Of a stretch of 64,000 nt of DNA, positions 1 to 10,720 are shown piece after piece. Below the pieces are notes generated by a model. The model was not told the origin of the DNA, made no database searches, and saw only the letters and a list, made by a program, of their open reading frames with translations. The stretch spans positions 2,614,243 to 2,678,242 of the forward strand of contig CP093829.1 in assembly GCA_033063855.1 (NCBI GenBank), read 5' to 3'. The stretch comes from Smittia aterrima. Its lineage: Eukaryota; Arthropoda; Insecta; Diptera; Chironomidae. Each line of letters begins with the position of its first letter. Position 1 is the stretch's first letter. A program made the position numbers and the translations under genes.

Positions 1-3000
1 CAGGAACTTCAGTAAATCATCGAACATGATGTTAAACTTATCGCACCGACCTTTCATCATTTCATATTTGTTCTTGTTGTCTTCATATGAAGCAATGAAC
101 TTCATCCAATTGTCTTTCTGTTCTTTGAAAGCATTGAAAAGCTCTGGGTGTCCCTTTTCGTGAGTTTGATTTCTTACGATATTCAAATTCTGATAACAAT
201 TGTCGAGTCTCTCTTCGATCTGCTTCTTCTTGTTCAAAATGTTCTGACTGAAGTTTATGTTCTCGCCAATGCTTTTTGGTTCAACAGACTCAGTGATTGC
301 TTCTTCCCAACTGTTCTTCAAGCCAATCAACTCGTCACGCAAACCTTCAATGTTAGTATCGTAAGCTTCGTGGTTCGTAATGTGATCATCGCATGTCGCG
401 ATGCGAGCTTCGATTGTCTGCGAGAGATTGTCGTATTCCTTTGCAGTTGCTTTAATTCTTTGAAGTGATTCTTTATCAGAAATGCTCGACGCTTTGTTTT
501 TGAGTTTCTGGAGCAAGCCTTTGTGTAAGGAGACATCTTGAAGAAGAGTCTTGTTTGCATGAGAAGCTGCTTTCTTCTCTAGAAGAGTCGCGTAATGTTC
601 GTTTGTGATGATCCTTGGTGACATCTCAGCGAGCCACTGCGTGGTTTGCTCGTGATTTTCTTCGATTGAAGTCTTTTGAGAAATGTCAGAATCAAGTTTC
701 TTGATCAACGAATTAAGTTTCTTGTGCATTGTCTCGTAAGTGTTTCGCAATTACTTCAGATTTTTCCTGATCGCTTCACGGCTATCGAGAGTAACGCCAG
801 TATACAAAGCTTCCCCTTTTCTCATTCAAAGCTTTAAGTTCATCGAATCTTGCGACGATTTGATTGAGGAAAACTTTAAGATCTTGAAGTTGAATCTTCG
901 ATGAAGCCGCTCCAGGCTCAGCAAGTTTGCTCAAGTTATCAATTTGAGCTTTCGATTCATTCAACCACGAAGTGAACTTTCCATTTGCTTCGTTGTAAAT
1001 CGCGTACTTTTCACGATAATCAATGAGACGATCGTTGATCGTGTTGATGAGATTGGAGACTGTGTTGAAACGCGAATTAGTTTGATTGACAACTTGAGTA
1101 ATGTGAGCTTCCTCGTTCTTGTCGTTGATCGCATTTCCGAGCTTAACAAGCTCTTCAAGCTTTGGACGAAGAGCATCGATTTGCTTCTTATATTCCTGGA
1201 CATTCTTAAGTTTGTCATCGATGGTCGCTAAATCGATTTGATAAGCAGTTTCCGATTTAGTTTTCGTTTCAAGATCTTTGATGCTCGTGAGAAGATCATC
1301 GGACAAAGTTTCATATTTATTCCATAAATCAATGTTGTCCTCAAGAGATTTCTTGATCACATCGTAATCAGTGACTAGTTGCGCAAAGTTTTTGTTGACT
1401 TGATTTTTCATTTCGACTAGATCGTTCACGTTAAGTTTTGGCAAGTTTTGGATCGTTGCGATTGAGCTTTCGATTCCTTTAAGTTTCTCCTTGCACTCGA
1501 TGTTCGCTTTCTCGACATCGCCCAGCGAACTCAACTTCACTTCAAGATTATATTTGTCACTCGAAGCGTCTGGCTTGCACCATTTGACTTTCTCAGCTTG
1601 TTGCTGAATGAGCTTCGAGCATCCGATGATTTTATCTTTGACAGTTTTCTCGATGTGATTTGAAAGATTCTTCTTGTTCTTGTCGTTGTTCTTAACGAGC
1701 ACATCGTGACGCTTCTTGATGTTCTCAAGTTCTTTCGGGAAAGCAGATTCCTTCACACTTGGGAACTTCTCAAGCAAAGTGTTCAAATAAGTCGTGAGCC
1801 CTGCGAGTTCCTTTTTATTCTCATCCAAACCTTTGTCGATTGCGAAACATTTATTGAGATTCTCAGCGTTCTTATCAATCTCTCCAGTTGTGTCATCGCA
1901 TTCAATGATTCGATCACGAGTTTTGTTAATTCTCTCGTTGACAACTTTAAGTTTGAGCTTGAAATCTTTCTCTTCTTGTGAGAAGCTCGTCGCAATATTT
2001 TCAAGATCCTTGACACGATCATCAACTTCCGCGAAGCGTTCGTTGATGTTTTGCAAAGTATTTTGATTTGATCAGGTTCGAGATTCAAGTTTTTGAGCTT
2101 TCTTGGTCTCTTGAACTTTATTTTCGACTTCTGTCTTCAAGTTTGTGTATGATGGAAGATTGAATTTGTATTTGTTCAACCGCATGGATCCACTCTCGAC
2201 TTCTTTCTTGTTATCTGTTGACTCTGTGATGATCTCGTCGATGTCATCCAACCGATCATTGATTTCGTTTGCTGATTCATCAACCTGTTGTAACAACGAA
2301 GCGACGTTGTCGAACAGAATTGCTTGAGTTGAAATCTTGTCGTTGGCATTGCTCCACAGATTCTTAAGTTCTTGTATCGACTCTTGAATCTTTGGCGGCT
2401 CACGACGAACATTTTCGCAGAACTTGAGGCTTTCATTTCGTTTGCGATCAACATCGTCAACTTGAAGTTTAATTTTTCTAGGCTGTTCGAGCTGTCGCTT
2501 GAAAGTATCGAGATTTGCATCGACGACTGACTTCGCGACTTGGTTAGTCAGAATTTCTTGTTCATTGACGATCGGGATGTTCATGATGTCATTCTTCGCT
2601 TTCTCGATGAGTTTAGCATGATCAGTCGTTGCTTTGCTTAACAACGAATAATTCTGAATCGCCTCATCGCAGTTCTCGTTGAGATTGTTGTATTCTTTAT
2701 CGAGAACCATCAAGATCTCTTGAACCTTGATCATGTCATTGAAATCGTCCTTGATCAACGCGTTGCCTTCTTGATGAATTTGACTCATCAATCCATGGCA
2801 TTTTCCCAAATTATTCTTCAGGTCATTGAACTTTTCGAGAGCATCTCCGAAAGAAATTTCCTTCGCATCGACTTGCTGATGAATTTTGTTGTTCTCAGTT
2901 GTGAAATTATTGAGATTTCCGATGATCTGCTTCTCGAGATTCTTGAAAAGAATTTTCTTTTCATCAATTTGTTTGTTCTTGTTGAGTTTAGCGTCACATT

Positions 3001-5395
3001 TCTCTTTGAGATTCTCGAGTTCGGTTTCGACGTTATTGACAAGCAGAGCTGCTTGCTCGACTTTGTCGTAATCATTCTTGATGCTCACTGTTGGCTTAGC
3101 GTCAAGTGAAACTGCAACAGTTTTCCATTGCGGGATATTGTTAAGATATTCAGAGACATTCGAGGACATTTGCTCGATCTCAGCTGGGGCCAAGTTGGCA
3201 ACGTCAGACAATTGCTTGCCTTGATGTTTAATGAACTCTTTGACGTCACCAATCCAATGCAAGAACTCAACCCATTTCTCCAAATATTCTTTCTTCTCGT
3301 ACAAATTATTGTTGAGACTTTGATAGCTCGTCGATAAGGCACTGTAGCTATTGTTGAGGACTTGAGCTTCGTTAGGCGTCGCTGTATCCGACAACTTCTT
3401 AACTTCCTGATAAATTTCGTTGAAAACAGCTTCACGCTCATTGTGCTGCTCCAACAACGAATGAATGATTTGCAAAGACGGTTCAATGTTTCTAACAGTC
3501 ACATTATCAACATCGATCGCGTTCTTGCGAAGATTCTCCATCCAATTGTTGAAGTTGATGAGCTTCGAATTGATTTCTTGATTTGCATTGATCTTCGATC
3601 CAATTCCGTTGACTTGTTGTCCAACTTTTTTCGACAAATCTTCGATCTGCTGCTTCATGATTATCATTCGCTCTTTGACGATTGCGGCACCTTCCGGTGT
3701 GAGATTTCCGTAAAGTTTCTCCGCGACTTGATTGAGTGAAACGATTTGAGATTGCTTCTCTGAGATTTCGTTATCGAAGAATTTCATTGTGTTCAAACGT
3801 TTCTCAAGGTCGTCGATGCCAGTTTTGGCGATTTGTTCTTCGAAATCTTTGAGATATTCGGTGCTGTCGCCGATCCATTCTTCTAATTGACCAGCTTGCT
3901 CATTAAAGAGAATCCAATTGTTGATGATTGTTCCCATTTTTCCAGCAAGGACAGCGGCGTTGTCATGAACTTTCTTCCACTTCGCTTGATAGAACTCAAT
4001 ATCGTTCGGCAAGAACTCGTTGAGTTGAATCTCCTCGCCGATCTTAGCGATCTCATCAAGCTTCGCAATCTTTTTCTGGCATTGCTGCTTATAGAGTTCG
4101 ATTTCATTGTAATATTCCTTAGCGTCGTTCAACACAGTCGGCTGATAATCTTCAATCGACAACGGCTTAGGCGCATCTTCGACCCACGGTTTGATTTCAT
4201 TGATTTGAACTTGATATTTCTCCCAATGAGACAAATCGTCGTTAATGACTTGCGCGTTGCTTTGAATCGCGTTGTTAATCGCGTTCATGGTCGCGTGGAG
4301 ACTTCTAACTTCGTTCTTAAGTTTCTTCGCCTCCATGACATTTCCTTCTTTGGGCGCCAAATCGAATGCGTCGCTTGACAAGAGTTCAAAGGTTCTCATC
4401 TTTTCATTGAATTCAACTTCGAGTTTCTCTAATTTTTGTTTTCTTTCCTCTGGCGGCAAGTCTGGAGATTTAAGTGAATCAATGATTTGAGGAGCAATTT
4501 GTGTCGCCCAAGCGTGCAAATCAGCTAAACGCTTCTTGTAATCATTCCATCTCGAATTATAATTCTCGAGATAGTCAACACGATCTTTCAAATGATCCAA
4601 CGTGTTGTTGAATCTTTTGTTCAAATCATTGATTTCTCTGACAAAGTTTTCTTCCTTCACTGGAGCTTCAGAGACGAGAGCTTCGTAAAGCTCTCCGAGT
4701 TTCGAGAAAACGGGAGTCGCTGATTTCTGCAAATGAGCTTGAAGTTGTTGCTTGTTCTGCATGTCAGTGATGCAATTTGTTGGATTCGTTTGAAGAGGCG
4801 TAACACTTCGCAATTCAGTCTCGGCGAGGTTCACTAAGCTCATGATTTCTCGCTTTTGATTGTCAAATTGCTGCCAAATATTCTCAACTGTCTTCAGTGA
4901 GTGAAGTTTCTCTTGGGTGTTGGTGTAAGTCTGATGCCAACCAGTTTCCAAGCTCTTCACCTCGTCGGTGATGAAATCAGGCGCATGAACGTCTTTGCTT
5001 AAGTCTTTGCCGCGCTGGAGCATTGTCATGATATGCCCACGTTGGCTATCCAACTGATTCATTGCAAACTCTTGAGCTTTAATCATCTGCTTAACAGAGT
5101 TTAAGTTTTCTGGTTGTTGCTCAGTTTGAGTTGCTGCTTGACTAGAAATCTTTTCGAGAAGAGCGACGATTGTGCTAACGTCTTGACGGTAAGTGTAACA
5201 TTTCGAGAACACCTCGGTCTTTATCATTGTGATCTCAATCGTAGGGATTAAAACTTTGTATCGCGCGACGAGTTCCTCAAGTTTCTTTTGTTCAGCATGA
5301 ACGACATCCTCAGGTGCGTGTGACACCAAGAAATCCAATGTCTTCAAAAGCCATTTCATGTCTTCACGCTTCGAGTCGGCTTCGGTACAAATATT
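1..5395 (-). CDS. Msp300: Msp-300/nesprin, giant spectrin-repeat exon (partial, runs off window start)
   Basis: This is the fifth coding exon of the Msp-300 nesprin, which tethers nuclei and other organelles to actin and the cytoskeleton in muscle. The splice acceptor is at 5396 (pyrimidine tract then TTTTAG) and the exon starts in phase 0 with residues NICTEADSKRED. About 1,790 codons follow without an intron. They are almost entirely charged amphipathic helix (K/E/L/N/Q-rich with repeated W-x-x-L spacing), typical of degenerate spectrin repeats. The frame is interrupted: an in-frame TGA at 2072-2074, a one-base slip in the A/G homopolymers at 813-820, and an in-frame TAA at 751-753. Downstream of 750 the frame is open to the window edge. 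The TGA could also be explained by two compensating homopolymer indels (2055-2057 and 2090-2094). Assembly error seems likelier than decay because all other exons are intact. Confidence 0.85.
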
Positions 5396-5560
5396 CTAAA
5401 ATACAAAAGAAAAATCGTAGGATTAGCTCAAGGTCAGTAGGAAGTTCTTAGTGTTTATTAGCGATAAATTACCAGCGCCTTATCAAGATGCTTGCGACAA
5501 AATAAATTGGGAAAGTTATAGCATGGAATAAAATTCAACAACTCAAAGCATTAAACTTAC

Positions 5561-8131
5561 TTGGAACACGAGCTTCTCTCGTTCAAACTCTTCGAGTGAG
5601 TTTAACTCTTTCGTTAAACGACTCAACGAGACTTCGACATTATCCATCCATTTCTGGATCTGCGAGAACTTCTGACGATAGTTCTTCCATTGATCAGGAA
5701 TCTGCTGCAGATCGTTGAAGATGATATCAACGCGTTTGCAAATGTTTTGCCAAACAATTGCTCGGTTCTGATAAGTGTTGTTCAATTCCTTGTCATTCGG
5801 AAGCTCCGAGTTGTAATGATTCAAAATGTTGTGCATGGTCGAGAGCGAAAGCTCCGCAGTTTTCATCACTGGACTTTGTTGGAAGAATTGCATGTGCTGA
5901 GCTAGCAAATCGTCCAAGTCCTCGTTACGATGGAAAGCTTGCTCCTCGTAACTCAATTCCTTTTCGATGTCACGCACCAAATGCGCAAACTTAATGTTTT
6001 CAGTATAAAAGTGAATCTTCATCAGATGCAAAGGCACGATCGTGATTAGATTGTTCCATTTCAATTGTAATTTATCGACGATTTCGACCACGTCTTGTTT
6101 GCCAGCGCTTGGCAAATATTGAGATAAGTCATTAGCAGCGTCGATGAAATTTTTCACGTACATGTCAGTGATGCCTTCGAAGAAGGTCATTTGAGCGTCG
6201 AGATCTTCTCGGTTGTCGGTGAGCGGTTGCGTAAGCCAATGGTTTGCTTTCTTCAAATAATCGGCGAGTTGCTTCTCATTCGATTCAAATGCACTCCAGC
6301 AGCCAATGATCTCATGAAGTTTTCGTTCCCATTGAACGGCATTGCCAACGACGTAACCGAATCTTTCGTTGATGTTGGCCATTCTATCTTGAGCTGTGAC
6401 AGTGTCGATGTTCTTCTCGACATCAGCAGCTCTCAAGAGATTCTGCAAAACTGTGTTTTTACTTTCGAGCATCGACTTGTAGTAAAGTGTCTTAGCAAAG
6501 AATTGTTTGTGTTTCTCAAGTTGAGCTAACGTATGACTCTTTCTCGTTGCTAAGCTGTAAGTGCTAAGAAGATTCTCAGCATCGTCAAGCCATTTCGTGA
6601 TCTCTTGTTGTCCCATTTCAATCGATTCTTGTTGAGACAAAAGTTGATGGAAGAGATGCATCTTCAATGGCAATTGAGCTCGAATGCAAACAAGAGCTTC
6701 CTTCTCTTTCTTCAACAATTTCATGATTCGATCGACTTCATCACGTGAAATATCAGGAATGAGAGTTTGGAAGGATTTGCTGATGTTTCTGAACATATCT
6801 TCCATTCCCTCGAGTTCTCCACTGATCTGCTTCAATTGATCTTGATGTTCTTTGATTTGATCGGCAGTGTGGATGTTCTGACGATTGAGAACGTCTTCAG
6901 AATTACGCAACCAACTGCAAAGTTGTTGAATTCCTTTCTCGTAAGTGTGACGGTTCTTCAAGATATCGCCAGCGTGGGTGTATTGCTTTGCGAATTGATA
7001 AATTCTCTCCCATCTCTGGCAGAGCGTGTTGTATTCGTGATCCAAAGCGTAAACAGTTTCTTTGTCGCAAGTCGCTTTAAGGAAGTTGTGAACGTCTTGC
7101 AATGAATCGTAATCTTTCTTGACTAGAGCAATGTCTTGGAAGAATTCCAAACGTTCCATTTCGGGATAACCGAGAGCGTTCTCAGCTGCATCCATCCACG
7201 AATTGAGACTTCTCGAGGTTGAGTTGAAGCGTTTCCAGTGATTGAGTGTCTCTTCCAACATCGTTTCCGTGCACTTGAGACCTGTTGACACGCTTTTCCA
7301 GCGATTCTCTGTCTCATTGATGAAGGTTTCAATGTCAAAGAGATCTTTACGACTCAAATCGCCGTCAACTTTGTATTCTTCGATCACTTGACGCATGTCA
7401 ACCAAAGCTTTTTCAAACTCTTCAACGATTTTATTGCGCGTCAAGAAACTTCTAATTTGATCCAAAGAATGCTTTACGACATCTTCGTTGCCATAACGAA
7501 CACTCGAAATCTTGTTTTCGAGGAGATTGAGGAAAGCGATGAGACAACATTTGTGTTCGGTAAACTTTAGTTTGATTCGTCGTTGTCTTGCTTTTGGTTC
7601 AACATCGAGAAGACGTTTCTCAATAAATTCAAAGATCTTTGTCGATATGTTTTGATATTGAGGATTCACTTTGATGCTGTTGAACTTCTCCAGAACATCG
7701 GGATAAGCGGAGAAGAATTTCTTGTGCTGCTCGATCTTCTTGCTGATGAAAGCAGCAGTTTCTTCATTCATCGCTGATGGGACGTCAGTGTCAGCGAGAA
7801 TCTTCTCAGCTTGATTCAACCAAACGCCGATTGTTTTAAGTTCGCCAGGGAGATTGTAGTCGATGTACTTCCTCCATTCATCCAAAAGCGCGTTCAATCT
7901 CTTCTTCGAGTCATTGAACTCAATCGACGTTTGTTCGGGAACCTTTGACACAAGTTTGATCTTTTCAAACGAATTGCATTTTTGATTGTACATTGCGACG
8001 GCCTGTTGATAACTTTCAACGTCCAATGGGAACTGACCGTTCATTCCATCGTATTTGATGATTTGCTCGCGCATCCATTGAAGAATCGCTTGAGCTTGTT
8101 GGAAGTTGTCAGAGGAAGAGGCAGAAGCGGT
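5561..8131 (-). CDS. Msp300: Msp-300/nesprin, spectrin-repeat exon 4
   Basis: Exon of 857 codons in phase 0 at both ends. Its acceptor is CTTAG at 8132-8136 and its donor GTAAGT follows codon CAA at 5561. The first residues, TASASSSDNFQQAQAILQWM, form a short serine-rich linker leading from the CH pair into helical rod. The rest has heptad-like helices with regularly spaced tryptophans (for example LDEWRKYIDYN, LNHWKRFNSTSR, ITKWLDDAENLL), which are the recognisable helix-A tryptophans of spectrin repeats. No stop or frameshift is seen. It is separated from its neighbours by introns of 60 bp (8132-8191) and 165 bp (5396-5560). The family assignment rests on position directly behind the CH domains and on the repeat character; individual repeat boundaries were not computed. 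Confidence 0.9.
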
Positions 8132-8191
8132 CTAAGTAAAATTTGTAAATTTAGTTAAATCAAAATAAAAAGTTTTGTTAAATTAATTTAC

Positions 8192-8620
8192 TTTTGGTTC
8201 GGGATATTTGTGTAAAAATTGTGCAACGTAAGTCATCACGCTGCGTTCATCGGGTTTCGGTAAATCAACGTCATCAGGATCCAAGAGTCTCGGGATGCCA
8301 AGTTCAGTTTCAGCCACATTGAAACTTGTATGAAGACGACTCTTGTTTGATGCGTTTCGATAATTTTCGATGTCGATAAGGTTTTCGTCAATCGCATTGA
8401 TGAGTCCCATGAAGGCATAGCCATCACGCCAACTTGGACCGAAGTCTTTAACTTCGATGCCCAAGTTGCTTGGAATTGCTTTCGAGACCCAAGACAACAA
8501 TGACTTCTTGGGGCCTTCTCGAGGAGCTTCCAATGGCGTTTGACGACTGCCAGACGGAATGCTTTCCATTGAAAGCGAGTCGGGCGACATGAAGTTCAAA
8601 ATGCGACTGTTTTCTTCGAT
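8192..8620 (-). CDS. Msp300: Msp-300/nesprin, exon 3: end of CH1, linker and CH2
   Basis: 143 codons, phase 0 at both ends, acceptor CTCTTAG (8621-8627) and donor GTAAAT after codon AAA. It begins IEENSRIL, the last turn of calponin-homology domain 1, continues through a serine/proline linker (about residues 9-35), then encodes a full second CH domain from KKSLLSWVSKAI to AQFLHKYPEPK. The CH2 hallmarks FGPSWRDGYAFMGLINAI and DPDDVDLPKPDERSVMTYVA are intact. Paired CH domains of this kind bind F-actin. The match to the nesprin/alpha-actinin-type tandem and the fit with the upstream exon make this assignment firm. Confidence 0.94.
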
Positions 8621-8677
8621 CTAAGAGAATACTTTCTTTGGTAAACAAATCAAAAGAGAAATCATTGAAATATTTAC

Positions 8678-9012
8678 TTGGAAGTACAAAATTATCGTCC
8701 AGATAAGGCCTAAGACAACAGCGGGCTTTCCATCAACCAAATCTGCCGAATTAATGTTAACCAACTTGATTCGTTTGCTCGCTAAGAACTGAAGAGCAGT
8801 GTTGGCATTGCTCAGGAAGTGAGGTCGTTTCATGTTGCGACCTTTCTCGACCGGAAGTCGATCTCCCGAGAGGATTTCTAATAAGGCAATAAGTTTGGTT
8901 CCATCGCGAAGATCGTAGAACAATTCTTCGATTCGCATTGGCGGATTGCGTTTGGCGAGATAAGAGTTGATCCAGTTGACGAACGTCTTCTTCTGAACGC
9001 GTTCTTGTTCAT
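8678..9012 (-). CDS. Msp300: Msp-300/nesprin, exon 2: CH1 actin-binding domain
   Basis: The exon starts after TTTAAAG with AT, which completes a GAT (Asp) codon with the final G of either upstream first exon, giving D-EQERVQKKTFVNWINSYL. It carries nearly all of calponin-homology domain 1: EQERVQKKTFVNWINSYLAK (helix A), RIEELFYDLRDGTKLIALLE, NANTALQFLASKRIKLVNIN and PAVVLGLIWTIILYFQ. The donor GTAAAT follows codon CAA at 8678. The 335-nt length converts entry phase 1 to exit phase 0, exactly as the next exon needs. The residues are those expected of a Syne/Msp-300 CH1 and are free of lesions. The intron to exon 3 is 57 bp; the intron upstream is 3.7 or 6.0 kb depending on the first exon used. 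Confidence 0.95.
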
Positions 9013-9549
9013 CTTTAAAGTTTCAAGGAGAAATAAATTAAATTTAATGTTCAAACTCAAACATTTCCCTGAAACACTTTTTGTTACATTGTCGCCGTGA
9101 TTCTCACACTTTTGTGAAGCAAATTAAAGCGAAACAACTTCGCAAGGCTTCTCATTGGCATATCAATGATAAACTATTTTTACTTGTCTGCATTTCGTGT
9201 TCAAGAAAATTAAATTATTTCGTTCTTTGCCATGAATCACTAACGATCCTCATTGTTTATGGAATGAAACTTTGTTGCTAACTTGAGTACTAAAGCGCCA
9301 ACGAAAGAAAATAGAAACGAAGCCGCCTACATTTGCCAATCAATTAACATTTAACAATGCTCATAGTGAATTGTGAGTTAGAATAGCAATTTTGCAAATT
9401 AACTGAACAGTTCTCGTTTAGAATTTATTGGAATTATACTTCAATAAACAATCAGAATAGAGAGGATTAAAATAGATTTATCGAGATTAAAATACTTTTA
9501 AACTTTAGAAACAAAAAAATTGGTAACGGAAGAACTACCAAAATCAAAG

Positions 9550-9653
9550 GCTCATTAGAGGATTCGAACCTCAGTCCTTAATGTTTCATTAAGTTATCAA
9601 ATTTAATATTTATCTTTCAATATTTATCTTGTCAAACGTTTGACTAAAACTCA
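9550..9653 (-). ncRNA. tRNA-like element 1 of the Msp-300 intron array
   Basis: On the minus strand it reads TTTTAGTCAAACGTTTGAC (position of a class II tRNA D-arm/A box), then an AT-rich stretch, then CTTAATG-AAA-CATTAAG, a perfect 7-bp hairpin at the place of a long variable arm, then the T-arm/B box GAGGTTCGAATCCTC. A run of seven T (9519-9513) lies about 40 nt downstream, as for a Pol III terminator. The acceptor stem is poor and no anticodon arm is convincing. It is therefore called tRNA-like: a tRNA pseudogene, SINE head or unknown Pol III RNA. Confidence 0.5.
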
Positions 9654-9844
9654 GTTTAAATTAAAAGAAATTACGCTGTATTGAAAACTGTCTGTTCAAA
9701 TAATTAAAAATTAAAGAAAAGCGATTTTAGACATAAAAGGAAATCAGCTTAAATTCAATCAGTTTTTTTATTAAAAACTTTAGACAGTAAAAATCTAAAA
9801 AAAAGTTGGAGTCTCCTGCTAGAAGAACGATGAATTTTGTTTTT

Positions 9845-9957
9845 GCTTAGGATTCGAACCTCAGTCCTCTTGAGAATCTCAACTAGAGATTCCCATCTTT
9901 GTTCTCAATTTATATTTTGCTCAATATTTCTCTTGTTAACTATTTGGCTAAAATTCA
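9845..9957 (-). ncRNA. tRNA-like element 2 of the Msp-300 intron array
   Basis: A-box-like TTTTAGCCAAATAGTTAAC, a perfect 7-bp hairpin GAATCTC-TAGTT-GAGATTC at the variable-arm position, B box GAGGTTCGAATCCT, and a run of eight T at 9804-9797. The hairpin sequence differs completely from that of element 1 while the pairing is kept, which is the strongest hint that structure matters. Confidence 0.5.
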
Positions 9958-10142
9958 TTAACTTCATAAACTTGTTTTAACAAGAGAAAAAAAATCCAAC
10001 GAAAAAAGTTAAAGCTCAATGGGTTTTTATTGATTTATCGCAAAGCAAAGAAGTTAAAGAATTTAATATAAGATTTACCAACTCAAAAGTTCTAAAAAAA
10101 AAATTAAAGTTCTCAGCGCTGTCGCTATAAAAGTAGCGTTTT

Positions 10143-10243
10143 TCAGAGGATTCGAACCTCGAGTCTTTTGGATTTACAATTTTTTTTACTCAATTTGTAT
10201 TTTGTTCAATAAAACTCTTGTCAAACGTTTGACTAAAACTCAT
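10143..10243 (-). ncRNA. tRNA-like element 3 of the Msp-300 intron array
   Basis: A-box-like TTTTAGTCAAACGTTTGAC (same as element 1) and B box CGAGGTTCGAATCCTCTG with a good T-stem. The variable-arm region is AT-rich (GTAAATCC...) with no clear hairpin. Ten T follow at 10103-10094. Confidence 0.45.
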
Positions 10244-10373
10244 CCAGATAATAAAACTGTTTTATATAAAGTTCAAGGGCATTTGTTTTGTTTAATTAAT
10301 TGATAGTAAGAGAAAAGTAAGTTTTAAACTTAAAAATATATCGAAAAAAAAAATTTTCAACAGAGAACATTCT

Positions 10374-10473
10374 TATAGGATTCGAACCTCAGTCCTTTAG
10401 ACTCCCAAATGTTTTATCAATTTCAATTTTTTTCTAAAAGTTTCTCTTGTCAAACATTTGACTAAAACTCATT
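10374..10473 (-). ncRNA. tRNA-like element 4 of the Msp-300 intron array
   Basis: A-box-like TTTTAGTCAAATGTTTGAC and B box GAGGTTCGAATCCT; ten T follow at 10353-10344. The middle part is degenerate. Spacing to its neighbours (230-240 bp) is shorter than between elements 1-3 (290-300 bp). Confidence 0.45.
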
Positions 10474-10612
10474 CATGTTATAATAATATTTCAATTTAAG
10501 ATCAACGACATTTTTTAAATTTTTTGTTTTATTTCAAAGGAAATTGGTCAATAATTTAAAAGGTAAAAAATTAAATTTTAACTCAAAAGATTGCTATATA
10601 CGAAAGTTTCGT

Positions 10613-10720
10613 TTTACAGAGGATTCGAACCTCTGTCCATCCTGAAGACTATCAAATGGTTTCTAAATATTTATAATTTGTTCAATATTTCTCTTGTCAA
10701 CCAATTGGCTAAAATTCATT
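10613..10720 (-). ncRNA. tRNA-like element 5 of the Msp-300 intron array
   Basis: This copy has the most tRNA-like A box (TTTTAGCCAATTGGTTGAC) and a complete T-arm CAGAGGTTCGAATCCTCTG with a 6-bp stem. Six T follow at 10570-10565. No 7-bp variable-arm hairpin is visible. Confidence 0.45.

Noticed and set aside
9550..10720. Calling the five tRNA-like elements functional tRNA genes or a CRISPR-like array
   Set aside because: Anticodon and acceptor arms are not convincing, and the repeats are diverged with 230-300 bp spacing in a eukaryotic intron.
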